Positions 11,945 to 23,971 of a stretch of DNA of 64,000 nucleotides are shown piece after piece. The notes beneath the pieces were generated by a model. It ran no database searches. It had not been told where the DNA came from and worked only from the letters and a program-made list of their open reading frames with translations. Position numbers and translations under genes: made by a program. Source of the DNA: Paramecium sonneborni (taxonomy: Eukaryota > Ciliophora > Oligohymenophorea > Peniculida > Parameciidae). Position 1 is the first letter of the stretch. Every line of letters begins with the position of its first letter. Location of the stretch: NCBI GenBank assembly GCA_905182985.1, contig CAJJDN010000117.1, forward strand, positions 290,002-354,001, written 5' to 3'.

Positions 11945-13827
11945 ATGGAAAATAATGAATAAGAAGACCTTATTTAACTCAAAAAAAATGTAATCTTATT
12001 GTTCCTATATTGTAGTTTACTTTAAAAGAGAATGAATGGAAAAAAGACAAAGCTTTGTATGAACAAAAAATACAATTATTAGAATTGTAATTAGAGGATT
12101 ATAAAACAAGAGAAATGAATTAAAAGAAATTAAATGATACTATAACTTAAGCTATTGATATTTCAGGAAAAACATAAGTATTATTCAAATTCTATCTTAT
12201 AAAGCAAAAAAGTTATACAGAATTTCAAAAATCTATTGAAGTTTAGATGGCCAATAGTAAGAAACATTAAGATAGCATATCAAAATTGGAAGAAAAAGTA
12301 AAATAAAATTATATCTTTTAGCTTAGATGTTTGAATGAATAATTAAATGAAAAAGAAATATAAATTAAAGATCTTGAACTTTAGTAATAAAAATAATAGA
12401 TTACTTATGATCACAAAATTTAAAGCTTAGAATCAGATAAATAGTATTTAAATTAAGAAATTTTGAAGTTCAAAGATTAAATATAAAAAATAGAGGAAAA
12501 TTTTAAATCTAAGGAACAAGTATAAAAATTATAGTTTGAGCAAGAAATTCAAAAAATTAAGGATAATTTTTTTAAAGATATGCAAGAAAAATAATCAGAT
12601 TATGATCAAAGATATTAATAATTAGCATAATTATATGAAAAAGAAAAAGAACAATTATAATAAAGATTGATTCGAAGTCAAAATACAATTAAAAAATATT
12701 AAACACATATTGAATAAAATTAAGAAGTTCAATAATTATAATAGAAATACGATGAATAAATAGTAGCTTTAAAATAAGAAATGCATGAATAGTAAGTTTA
12801 ATTCCAATATGAAAAAAAAATGTTAAATAAATAAATTGATGAGTAAAGAATGTAAATTTAAATTTTAATCGATATTCTAGAAACACCAATAATTATGACA
12901 GTACTTCTAAAAAAAAGAGTGCCGATATGATTAAAATTAGAAATTCTATAGTCTCTTAAGAAAGTCCAGTTTAGTGCAAGAGTTTTCATATATCTTAACC
13001 TGATTTGAAATAGGTTTTCTAATAACCAAGGAATTCAATAACATCTATTTAAAAATAATCATTGTAACCTTCAAAAAATAATTAATCATTTGAAAAAATC
13101 AAGGCTAATAATCATGATACCCTTCCAATGCCAATTGAGGATTTTAATTAAATGATGAGTAAAAAAGCTAAATCTTAATCTACCAATTCTCTTCCTTCAA
13201 ACAATTTAAATCTTAATTCTTATCTCTAAGATGCAAGTATAATGAAAGAAGAAATCGAAACTGGAGATGAATATATTAGATTTAGGATATCTAATTAATA
13301 AACAACCCGATTTAATAACGAAGTTGACTAAAGAAGATCATATTCCTAATAAGGAAATAAAGCTCATAGTATAACTTCAACCACAAATCTAAGTAAAATG
13401 TTAGGGTAGACTGATCAAAGTTATTAAAATTAAACTACTTCGTTATCTACTTAATAAAAAACCAATAATACTTCATTTTCGCACTTTAAAGTTCCATCCT
13501 TTACATAAGTTTAGTTAAACAATCTTAAATATAGTTTATATTAATAATAACCATAAACAACTTTGAGAATGAATGATAATCATATCAATTATATATAGCA
13601 AATTAAGGCTCGCTATATTAATTAAGATGAAACTAATCAAAATGATTCTACTTCATTCAAATATGTAAATATAATTGGTATTATAGAATAAAGAGAATTA
13701 ATAGCCTTCAAAAAGTGTCCATATTAATAATGAAATTAAATTTTTGATTGGTAAACTTCTTCAAGCAAAAGGAAAATTAACTACTGAACTAGAAAATACT
13801 TAGAAATCTTGTAGATTTAAGACTTGA
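11945..13827 (+). CDS. Long coiled-coil protein
   Basis: About 592 residues after removal of introns of 26, 27, 29 and 22 nt. Residues about 1-290 are an almost continuous coiled coil, very rich in Gln, Lys and Glu, with most Gln as TAA/TAG. The second half is Ser/Asn/Gln-rich and probably disordered, ending in a short helix (IKFLIGKLLQAKGKL). No enzyme motif. Proteins of this shape are common in the ciliate cortex and basal bodies, but nothing here proves that. The last residues after the coil are uncertain; another frame stays open past the TGA. Confidence 0.75.
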
Positions 13828-13928
13828 ATTATATAAACTATATTTATTTCAGAGGATAATCTATTCATTTTTAATCTCAATAACTAAATTTAATAAATAT
13901 TATTCATTACATAATAATAATAATTTTA

Positions 13929-14566
13929 ATGCCTGAAGGAATTTATGTTTCTCTTTTGCTACCTGCCTTTTAAGTTAAACATGAAAATTAGATTGTATTA
14001 TATTCAATAAAGCATTAAGGATAAACTCTTAAAATAAACATTGTGTATAACATCTTAATCTTATGAATTGTTTGAAATTCCATCTAAAATTGGCAAAGAA
14101 TTTTGTGTTAGATTAATCTAAAATTGTAAGATTAATTGGATCATCTTAAGCTTTTAATTTATAGGATTTAGAAAAACTCATGGAAGATAATAGGTCACTC
14201 TAAGCATCATATTAAAAATGTAAAGAATCTTTGTAGGCACTTAATTGTGAATTTGAAAAAATTATGAATGACCCATAAACCTTATCAGAAAATGAAAAAA
14301 TGAAACATTAAAAACTAACGACAAAATACAAACAAGTCACTGATGAAAATAAAAGACTCAGATAACATTTAAAGTAAACATAAACTTTACTTAGACAATT
14401 AAATGAAGATTTTTGTAAACAGAGGATTGAGACCTAAACTACATTTGATTCTCTTAGAGAAGAAATAGATTTATTAGTAAAGGTAATTACATATTACTTA
14501 TTCTAAAAGGAACTAGCCCCATTTTAACAATAGAAAAAGTAAAATGATATTTTAATATCTAATTGA
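13929..14566 (+). CDS. Small coiled-coil protein
   Basis: About 185-195 residues. The model uses introns of 28 and 25 nt near the 5' end and a possible in-frame 27-nt intron at 14483-14509. The body is a clear coiled coil (LEKLMEDNRSLQ, TKYKQVTDENKRL, QTTFDSLREEIDLL). The first exons are inferred: the coil frame itself first meets an ATG at 14063, and MPEGIY at 13929 joins it only through those two introns. The 3' part from 14254 lies in a duplicated segment and reappears truncated at 15328-15640. Confidence 0.55.
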
Positions 14567-15326
14567 TTCATTTTATCATATTATTTAATTCCTACTTGCG
14601 ATTTATTTTATTATATTTTTATTATTATTATCCTTTTTTTATTGTTAAATAAAAATAATGATTATATACAAAATAAACAAAATATCATTGTGAATCAAGT
14701 TAAATAATTTAATAATTAATGCATTCTTTTTCATTTATTTTTTTGATTAATTTGATTAAGTCAAGTTTTATGATTTCAATTTTTTATTATTATATTAATT
14801 TATAATGAAATAATAACCATAATAAAAGATTATTTTAAGTATGTAAAGGTATAACGTTGTTCATTTAATTAGATTGGTATCCCCCAGATAAAATTTTTAA
14901 TTGAGATACACAAAAAGTATTTCCAAAGAATCTAAGAATAGGATGAGAACTGCTAGAAATAATGAATTAGAAAGATTTCTAATAAAGAATCAAAATGATA
15001 ATGAAATAAAGAAACGTAATACTAGTTGTAATTGTGAGTAATGTGGAAAGATGAGTTTGTTTTAGATAAAAATATGGAATTAAATCTCTTCGTTTGAGGC
15101 AGCGTATGTCAAAATTCTATTTTTTTTCTAAGTTATACAAGAAGGAAAAGAGTTTTTAAGCGCTTTAGAATAGCTGGATATGCAGCCTAATTTTTGGTTT
15201 TTTATAAATCAGAATAAATAAGAAAACACAAAAGACAGAGATATTTACAATAATTCCTTAAAAATCCTTAAATTAATGTTAAACGAGGAACAATGATAAT
15301 TTAATCAGCACATTCACATAGATCTC
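14254..15326. repeat. Duplicated segment 1, copy A
   Basis: 1073 bp that reappear at 15328-16400 after one N at 15327; I saw no difference by eye. It contains the 3' part of the coiled-coil gene, a 376-bp noncoding stretch (14567-14942) in which I see no gene, and the first part (from 14943) of the next gene, cut off by the N. Probably an unmerged contig overlap rather than biology. Confidence 0.9.
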
Positions 15327-15327
15327 N

Positions 15328-16400
15328 TGAAAAAATTATGAATGACCCATAAACCTTATCAGAAAATGAAAAAATGAAACATTAAAAACTAACGACAAAA
15401 TACAAACAAGTCACTGATGAAAATAAAAGACTCAGATAACATTTAAAGTAAACATAAACTTTACTTAGACAATTAAATGAAGATTTTTGTAAACAGAGGA
15501 TTGAGACCTAAACTACATTTGATTCTCTTAGAGAAGAAATAGATTTATTAGTAAAGGTAATTACATATTACTTATTCTAAAAGGAACTAGCCCCATTTTA
15601 ACAATAGAAAAAGTAAAATGATATTTTAATATCTAATTGATTCATTTTATCATATTATTTAATTCCTACTTGCGATTTATTTTATTATATTTTTATTATT
15701 ATTATCCTTTTTTTATTGTTAAATAAAAATAATGATTATATACAAAATAAACAAAATATCATTGTGAATCAAGTTAAATAATTTAATAATTAATGCATTC
15801 TTTTTCATTTATTTTTTTGATTAATTTGATTAAGTCAAGTTTTATGATTTCAATTTTTTATTATTATATTAATTTATAATGAAATAATAACCATAATAAA
15901 AGATTATTTTAAGTATGTAAAGGTATAACGTTGTTCATTTAATTAGATTGGTATCCCCCAGATAAAATTTTTAATTGAGATACACAAAAAGTATTTCCAA
16001 AGAATCTAAGAATAGGATGAGAACTGCTAGAAATAATGAATTAGAAAGATTTCTAATAAAGAATCAAAATGATAATGAAATAAAGAAACGTAATACTAGT
16101 TGTAATTGTGAGTAATGTGGAAAGATGAGTTTGTTTTAGATAAAAATATGGAATTAAATCTCTTCGTTTGAGGCAGCGTATGTCAAAATTCTATTTTTTT
16201 TCTAAGTTATACAAGAAGGAAAAGAGTTTTTAAGCGCTTTAGAATAGCTGGATATGCAGCCTAATTTTTGGTTTTTTATAAATCAGAATAAATAAGAAAA
16301 CACAAAAGACAGAGATATTTACAATAATTCCTTAAAAATCCTTAAATTAATGTTAAACGAGGAACAATGATAATTTAATCAGCACATTCACATAGATCTC
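15328..16400. repeat. Duplicated segment 1, copy B
   Basis: Second copy, offset 1074. It begins inside the coiled-coil gene (fragment 15328-15640, no start) and continues without a break into unique sequence at 16401, so the downstream gene is complete only in this copy. The noncoding part is 15641-16016. Confidence 0.9.
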
Positions 16401-16928
16401 CTAAACTTCCTAATTCCCCTGAAAATATTATAAGGTTTATAAATAAAGTATTAATTAGAAGAAACGCAACAGATTGTTTTGAAGTTGATTCAATAAAGGA
16501 AAAGTTTTCATTTAATAATGAACATTGTAGCACAGTTATAAATAGTCGAAATTCTAGTACAAAAAAAAGGCAAATCTCTCTTTATATGGAAAAAATGTTA
16601 AGAAAAATAACATATAAAAAAGAACCTGTTATGTATTTAACTCCTTTATCCATTATAGTAATAAACATATATTTTAATATCTTAGGATAAAAAGATGAAG
16701 AAAAATAATATACTTCCAAGTATATCTCAATAAATATCTCCTAAAAATAGTTTGGACAATCTTTAATTAGATAAGACTTAAAATCCATTTAATCTTCTAT
16801 AGAATAGAAAAAAAAAGACAAAGAATACTTAAACATTTCATAATGAATATTCCCAGAACAATTTAGGAGTAATGAAAATGATAGATGATATGAAGATAAA
16901 GCATAGATAGCTTAAAAGAAGAAATTGA
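16017..16928 (+). CDS. Hypothetical basic protein
   Basis: About 284 residues after removal of introns of 29 and 28 nt. A CxCxxC-like cluster (SCNCEQCGK) sits near residue 32, then a very basic stretch (YTRRKRVFKRFRIAGYA, IRKHKRQRYLQQFL) that might be IQ-like. The remainder is Ser/Asn-rich. Without the 29-nt intron the frame would stop early, and the spliced frame is open to TGA at 16926-16928. No family recognised. A truncated duplicate of its first part lies at 14943-15326. Confidence 0.6.
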
Positions 16929-16950
16929 ATTTGATACTCTTTCTTATTAA

Positions 16951-17637
16951 TCATTTTAAATTTTTTATTTCAGTTATAAGATTAAATTCTCCATTTAACA
17001 ACTAATTTCTGAATTATCAATTCCTATCTATCATTCTTACAATACATTTTACTTTATCCATATATATTTAAACAGAATGATTATAGAGATCATAAATAGT
17101 TTATTCAATTTTTTTAGACCATTATTCATGTTCCTATTAAGTTTACAAAAAAAAATATTTTTTTAATCCATCAATAGCTTTTTTTCTTCTATCTTCTTGT
17201 ACATTTTAAATATTTTGGGTTTCTTTAATATTGTATTTCTATTATTCATTTTTAGTTTCTATACTAGTCTTGATTCTTTTTTGAATTAATGGCTCATTAT
17301 TTTTGGATATTTTTTATTTTAATGCATTTTTATATAAATTTTACTTTTCATCATTTTGAGCATTTAAATCATTGCAAATAATAGCTTATTTTCATTATTT
17401 AACTAATTTCCTACATATTTTAATAGCTTTAACAAATTTATCATCATCATGATCTGTATATTTCTTTTATCCAATTCTAACAAAACTTTTAGTAATTTAG
17501 CTATCAATTAATGATTGTAATTAAAAATTGCATTTATAAACTTAAGCAATTAATTTATAAGACTTTTCAATAGGAACTGTAGAGAATTTTTTAAGTTCTA
17601 CTTTAATTTCAGATAATTACTACGAATTTAATTTCAT
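16951..17637 (-). pseudogene. Decayed TFIIS-like elongation factor
   Basis: From the ATG at 17635-17637 the frame resembles TFIIS: an N-terminal LW-like domain ending ICRKLVKQ-stop-KQ, where the stop (TGA at 17392-17394) sits at the usual Trp of the LW motif. A polar linker follows, then the start of the Pol II-binding domain (RRKKAIDGLKKYF, YMDKVKCIV). A second TGA (17017-17019) precedes QFRNQLLNGEF, the normal continuation. The zinc ribbon (RSADE) is missing. Splicing of a 30-nt and a 32-nt cryptic intron could bypass the stops but would delete conserved residues. Either a pseudogene or a divergent paralog of about 190 residues. Confidence 0.55.
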
Positions 17638-17728
17638 TATTATTTATTTTAAATTTGAAAAGATAAAGATGATAAATTTGTTTAATGAAAATTGATTGAA
17701 TATTTGAAATATATATAAACATATAAAC

Positions 17729-19107
17729 TCATTTTTTTAATAATTTGACCAAATGAGGCTAATATTATTCTAAAGATTCTCTAATAATGCTTTGACTTCT
17801 TGGATCTAACTTAATCATATTACCCTTGCTTATTAATGATCTCAAAATGAATTAATATTGTTAATATTAAGGAGATTTTGTTTATTATATGGAATATATC
17901 AAAATGGCTTAACTGATATCCATAGCTTTAAATTCATTGCTTTTAGTTAAATGAAGTCCTAATTTGTTATATATATCAGTATCTGTAATGCCAAGCCTAA
18001 AAAATAAATAAAAATATTAAAATTACTTATTTAAATTCCATATCATTATAGAAGCAAACTTTGATGAAAATGGTTGATTTGATTTTTCTTAATTTTTTAA
18101 CATAATATAAGCTAATTTTTAAGCAAATTCAGGACTTTACTTCAATTAACCTAGGGTTCTTAATAGTAAAAGTAATTGAAGTATACCTTCATTTGAGAGA
18201 TCTTGTTCAGATAGATTTTGTATAACAAGTTTTTGATACTAAATAAAATAGAAGTGGATACAGCATTAATTTATTTATTATCTTTGATATTGATGGTGGC
18301 TTGTAAAAGTAGAATTAATGATCTATTAGTAATTAGTTCTTTTTTATTAAAATTATTTATGGCTAATTTAAATGTGTATATTAATAATGCAGTAGCATCT
18401 AGTTTGATATCTTGAATTGCCCAAATAATAAGAACCATGTCTTTGAATTTAAATTTATAGTCTCTAAGTACTCTTTTTTCAGATTACAAATCTTCTTCTA
18501 ATTATTATTCTAAAAAGTCATCATCTTCATCTAATTAATTGATATCATGATCCTCTTCATTTTCTGATTTTGAATTATCATTAAGATTTTGTTATATATT
18601 ATTATCAGTCTTTTCAGAAACAGGAATTAAAGCATCTAAATTTTATTGAAGTTAATCTATAAGATGAATGACAACTCTTGGTTTCTTGATACCATTTTTA
18701 TGATAACCCCATAATAAAATGGCGATTTATTTAACTCTTATACATGTTAAATCACTTCCATATTATTTGATTAATTATTTGTTTCTTCCTATTTTAGCAA
18801 CTTGCACATCTATCTAATAATAAGATTAAAAAATATTACAAAATCTCCATTTTTCTTGCATAGGTACTTATTTGAATATTTCAGTTAATTCATCATAGAA
18901 AGCAATATCATCATTTAAATCAAATCTTTTTCTAATAGGACTTGTATTCATATGTTTCAACGCTTCTAGGAATAACAAAGGTGTAAAATGTTCTTGGTTT
19001 TTGTGATAAATTTAATAAACTTCTTTTGGACTGCTACATGATTTGATGAATCTAAGGATCTTCTTCTCAGATGAAAAGCAATAAGAAATCCTACTAAATA
19101 AAATCAT
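17729..19107 (-). CDS. FAST-kinase/RAP-like mitochondrial protein
   Basis: About 441 residues, introns of 23 and 30 nt. The N-terminus MILFSRISYCFSSEKK looks like a mitochondrial presequence. The rest is repeated helical pairs with motifs such as DIAFYDELTEIF, KDMVLIIWAIQDIKL and ASIMIWNLNK, the pattern of FAST/octotricopeptide-type organelle RNA-binding proteins of alveolates. An acidic Glu/Asp/Gln insert lies in the middle. I see no RAP domain proper, so the family call is by repeat style. The start codon is only 10 bp from that of OSCP on the other strand. Confidence 0.6.
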
Positions 19108-19117
19108 TAATTAAATA
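19108..19117. promoter_or_regulatory. 10-bp divergent start-codon gap
   Basis: Only ten AT bases separate the ATG codons of two head-to-head genes, both predicted to be mitochondrial. Core promoters must overlap the opposite coding sequence, unless a true start lies further in. Confidence 0.5.
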
Positions 19118-19837
19118 ATGTTTAAAATAATTCAAAGAGCCTGTTTCAGATATTCAGTTGCTGCTGGTAAAGTTGAGGCTGAAATTAAATCAGTACCAGG
19201 TATTAAGATTAACAATCAATTTAGGACATAAGCCTCCCTCTTTTGAAGATACTGTTTAAGGAAAATATGCAGGAGTGTTATTCTCAACAGCATCATAAAG
19301 AGAAGCACTTCATTTAGTATTGTAGGACATGAAATACTTTAAAGAATTAGCTGAAAAGAGTCCAGTATTTGCAGGTTTTTTACTTAATTCATCATATAAG
19401 AGAAATCAATAAAGAAATGTTATTCAAACTCTTACTAAAGTAAATCATATTAATCATATTTTAGGAAGGATTTCATGAAGTCACTTAGAATTTATTAAAT
19501 ACTATGATTGATAGTCAAAGAATTTCATATTTAACGAAGACAGCTGAAAAATATATTGAATATTATAGAATCTTTAATAAAGAAGAAAACATCACTATTA
19601 TTTCTGCTGAAAACTTATCTGAAGAATAAAAGTAAATATAATTTAATTTTAAATAGAACATAAGTTGTTTCAGCCTTAAAAGAATCAAGTCCAAATATGC
19701 AATTTTCAGTTTAATACAAAGTCGATCCATCCATTTTAGGAGGATTATAAATGTATTCAGGAAATAAATTTTTGGATTGCTCATTATTATCAAGAGTCAA
19801 TAAATTAAGATCGGAATTGTAAAAGTTGAGCATCTGA
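19118..19837 (+). CDS. Mitochondrial ATP synthase subunit OSCP (delta)
   Basis: About 214 residues, three introns of exactly 25 nt each. The N-terminus MFKIIQRACFRYSVAAGK is a typical presequence. Next come KYAGVLFSTASQREALHLVL, the LLNTMIDSQRISYL helix and a C-terminal beta/alpha part with QYKVDPSILGGLQMYSGNKF, matching OSCP, where V-D-P-x-I-x-G-G is the conserved C-terminal signature. OSCP joins the F1 head to the peripheral stalk in the inner mitochondrial membrane. Length is normal. Confidence 0.93.
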
Positions 19838-19889
19838 TCTATGATAAATATTAATAATAATAAATATTATATATATATTATAAATATTA

Positions 19890-21662
19890 ATGGACGTTCT
19901 CAAAGACCCAGTTAATGATAGATAGGTGAAGACTCTAAAGCCTCCTCCTCATAGACCACTCTCAAAAAATCTGATGTTTCCAGATAAACTTAAAAGTACG
20001 TCATAATATTTAATTATTTAGACAAACCAGATTGGAAATTATTGAAAGATCATTTGTAAAGAGAAGGAAGAATAGCTAAAGAAGAATTATTTAAATTAGT
20101 TTCTGACTTCAATAAATTATTAAGTATAACTGATATTTTAATTGTTAGAAAATGAGGGAAATGTTATCTATTTGCAAGATCCACTTACTGTTGTTGGTGA
20201 TATTCATGGGTATTTAATTGAATTAAAATAGATAATATTATGATTTATTAAAATTATTAGAACCTAAAGTTGGTGGTAATCCAGAAACGACAAAGTAAAA
20301 TAATTTATGAATATTAGATATTTGTTTTTGGGAGATTTTGTGGACAGAGGATCATATTCAATTGAAGTAGTGATTTTACTTTATGCGATAAAATTAAATT
20401 ATCCTAATACAGTATATTTTTTGAGAGGAAATCACGAATGTCGATAACTGACAGCATTTTTTAATTTTAAAGATGAATGTACTTATCATAATAATGATAG
20501 GTCTTTATAAATATGATTAAGAAACTTATGAAATGTTAATGGATTCTTTTGATTTATTTCCATTAGCATGTATAATAAATTCAAAATTTATAGCAATTCA
20601 TGGAGGAATATCACCTGATTTAAAATCAGTAATAAATGAAATAATATTTAGATTGAAGATATAAAGAAATTAGATAGATATCATGAGCCACCTCGTAGTG
20701 GATTATTTTGTGATTTATTATGGAGTGATCCAGTAGATCAAGATTAAGGAAATTTAGATGGTCAATGGAAAAGTAATGAAGTACGTGGATGTAGTTGGTT
20801 CTTTGGGATTGATGCAAGTATGAAATTCTTGTAAAGAAACAGTCTGATTAGTATCATTAGAGCTCATGAAGTAAGAAAGTGTAAATATTCAGGCATAACT
20901 TGATGGATATAAAATGCATAGATGGAATGGGGGATAAGATTTCCCAGTTGTTATAACAATATTTAGTGCTCCAAATTATTGTGATGTTTATAACAATAGA
21001 GGAGCAGTAATAAAATTTGAAGTAAGATTATTTATTATATAAAATTGATAGAATAATACTCTAAATATTTAATAATTTTAATATACTCCACATCCATATT
21101 TACTACCAAATTTTATGGATATATTTACTTGGTCAATACCTTTCGTGGCTGAAAAAATAACAGAAATGCTTTATAATTTAATTTAAGCTGGTGATTAAGG
21201 TGATGATGATGATGATGTCAATTAAGAAGATATTGAATAATTCAAATAATTAACAAATTAAAATAAGTAGTATAATAAGTAACAATCAGGTGGTTCTACA
21301 GGAAAAAGTAAAAATATTTTATTAAATTTTAAAAAAGGTACTGAGAAATTGAAAAATAAACTTAAGTTTGTAGCTACAATGATGAAACTTTAAAAAACAC
21401 TTAGAGAAGAAAGTGAAAGTGTTATGAAATTAAAAGGAGCTTGTCCTGATAAAAGATTACCAAAAGGCATACTTTCAGCTGGCAAAACAGCTATTACAGA
21501 TGGTATTATATTGAATTATATATTTTAGCACTTGCTGATTTCAATGTTGCCAAAAATGCTGATATAGTTAATGAAAAAATGCCAGCTCAAGCATAAATTC
21601 CTTAATAATCTATATCAATTAAAAAACCAAGTAATAATACCCCACAACCAAAGAAAAAATGA
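19890..21662 (+). CDS. Calcineurin A (PP2B catalytic subunit)
   Basis: About 517 residues, nine introns of 22-30 nt. All metallophosphatase motifs are present: [26 protein letters not shown] and RAHE. After the catalytic core is the calcineurin B-binding helix [18 protein letters not shown]. Then come a linker with Gln/Lys runs, a basic calmodulin-binding-like region ([20 protein letters not shown]) and [14 protein letters not shown] segment like the autoinhibitory element follows ([20 protein letters not shown]). It is thus a full-length Ca2+/calmodulin-regulated phosphatase. The intron at ECLYKYD was placed by homology. Confidence 0.95.
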
Positions 21663-21689
21663 GAATCAAATTCTATCCAACAAATATTC

Positions 21690-21950
21690 AAATATAGATG
21701 TGTATATTTATTTTAATATTTTACTATGATTCAGCAACATTATGAGTTGCATCATTGATGCTAATCTAATGTATTTTTTTAGTTGCCATTTTATTCATAT
21801 CTATTTCTTATTGAATAGATGTATTGCTACAATCTCTTCAAAACTACCTAATACTTCTTTCATTACATTCTAATTAGAATCATTTGTAGCTTGATAAATT
21901 ATACCAACTTTATATTATTTTTCCTAAATATTAGAATGAAAAATAGATGA
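21690..21950 (-). other. Possible small minus-strand coding remnant
   Basis: Between calcineurin A and the JmjC gene the minus strand reads KVGIIYQATNDSNQNVMKEV and then GSFEEIV before a TGA. A second short frame starts MNKMATKKIHQ. The composition looks coding, but I find no start and no intron that joins the pieces. It may be a short gene with unresolved exons or a decayed one. Confidence 0.3.
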
Positions 21951-21960
21951 TACAAAATAG

Positions 21961-23805
21961 ATGAGCTTTAATAATTATTTCAAAATTAGAGATGTATATA
22001 GAGTATGTAAGGAAGAATTTCAAACCCACATCACAAGAATTTGAGTTATTGAATTCCTAGGAAATAATAGAATTATATGAATATATTTAGCAATAAGGCG
22101 GATTTATTAAAGTATCATAAAAATATAAAAGTAGTATTACTCTCAATAGTATAATAAATTTCAATCATATGAAAACAATCAAATCCTACATTTGTTTCAT
22201 AAATACTTATTAAATTATGAATTGAGAACAACAAATGTAGATGGTCAATATTTATAAAGATGTGCTTATATTGAATTTGATAAAGCAATTAATTGTTTTA
22301 CTGAATCACCTGAGAACTGGATTAAAGATTAGGTTACTCTGTGGTCTTTACCTAAAGATGTAGTTGCAAAATTGAATAAAAATTTATTCACATTCTAAGA
22401 TTTATCAAAGAATCATAGAAATTTTGAAATGGATATTAGAGGTTAGAATCCATTCACAGATACTATAATGGCAAAAGAGGAAAATTTTTATTAGGCTTTT
22501 ACAATGACAATAAAATAATATAAAGAGTATGCTGAAGATCCAAAATCTTTTTTTAAAAATTATCCACACTTTTGTAAAAATAAAGTGTATTAGGCAGTTA
22601 ATGTAGATATGGAAGATTGGAAAGAAGAAATTTATAGAATTGTTGATTTTTTACCAAAATTCTTTACAAAAAAAAATGGGTTGAATTATTTGAGATAAAA
22701 TTGTAAAGGGGCTAATATACCAGAAATTTATATGAGAGTTTAGAATTGCTGGATTGGAGGATAATAGGACTTTTAAGGATTAAGTTAGATTAATATTAAT
22801 CATGGACCTGGAGATTGTTTATGGACTATTATTGATGCAAATTATATTGATAAACTATTTCATATTATGCCAGATTTATATAAAAAGGAAGGTAGATGGT
22901 ATGTTAATATTGCATATTTCTTATAAAATTAAATACCTGTTAAATAGGTTATTTAAAAAGAAGGAGATATTCTAATAATTGGAGCTGGATGCTTTTTTTA
23001 AGCAAAAAATATTGGAAATTCAATTCATACATCTTTCAACTTTTTAATGATGGATGCATTTTCATTATAATAAATTTATAAGAGATAAATAAGAAATGAT
23101 TTCTTCTAACTTTGGAGTGTGATTGCTATTAGAAATTTATTTTTAGATATTTATATACATGAAAAACCATCTATTTTAAAAGATTATTTAAAAGGTTTTA
23201 TTGATGAAGAAATTAGACGTTAATTATCAAAGAAAAATTAAACAAATTTTGAATTATTTATATCATCTAAGGATGTGTTGATTTGCTCTAAATGTTTTAA
23301 AGAAATCTTTATTTTTTTTTAATTTATCAAAGATTGGGTAATATATTGTCCAGATTGTTATACTGATGAAGATGATATAGTATACATGAAATACAATATA
23401 ATTTAATTGAAATGTCTCATCTAGGCTGATACAATTTAATGTTCTAAATTGCTATGTAGTAATTATGTTGGAGAATCGAAATGCACATTAAAATAGAAAC
23501 TCTATTAAAAAGTGCAAATATAACCTGAAGATAATTCATCAATTGTTGAAAGTAGACAATTTTTAGATGAATTTATTATTGGATTAAACATTGAATCCTC
23601 TAATTCTCAAAATCAATAAAATGCAAAATCTTAACAAATAGATTGTGTACATGAGGGAAAAAAACAAATTAAAAAAATTAAGGAAAAAATTGCGATGATG
23701 AAATTGCAACACGTAAAATAGTAAAAACATAAAAAGAATGAAAATTACTCAGAACTTTAGGTTTTAAAGTACATTTAAAAAACAAAAAGAAGCATCTTAA
23801 ATTGA
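21961..23805 (+). CDS. ARID-like plus JmjC (UTX/KDM6-like) protein, probably inactive
   Basis: About 600 residues, introns of 22 and 20 nt. Residues about 15-75 resemble an ARID DNA-binding fold (ELLNSQEIIELYEYIQQQ). The JmjC domain follows the UTX/JMJD3 pattern: IPEIYMRV, ININHGPGDCLWTI, then PVKQVIQKEGDILIIGAGC. In UTX the iron ligands lie in GHQE before this strand and in TVHW. Here those places read GQQD and CFFQ, so both His ligands appear lost. A C-terminal zinc-binding region has CSKC and CPDC pairs, and the tail is basic and coiled. A nuclear chromatin protein that reads rather than removes methyl marks is the inference. Confidence 0.8.
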
Positions 23806-23971
23806 TGAATAAATTTATAAATATATCTATAGTATTAAATCATTTAATGAAAATATTAAATATTTTAGCAATGTAATATGAATTTAATTAATAAAATATA
23901 ATAATATTTTTAATTAATACTTTTCGAATTTATATATTTATAAATACATGAAAATTGTTAAAGAGAAACCC

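Noticed and set aside
14254..16400. True tandem gene duplication or transposon with long repeats
   Set aside because: Lone N at the junction, apparent identity, and no terminal inverted repeats or transposase favour an assembly overlap; the same pattern occurs three times.
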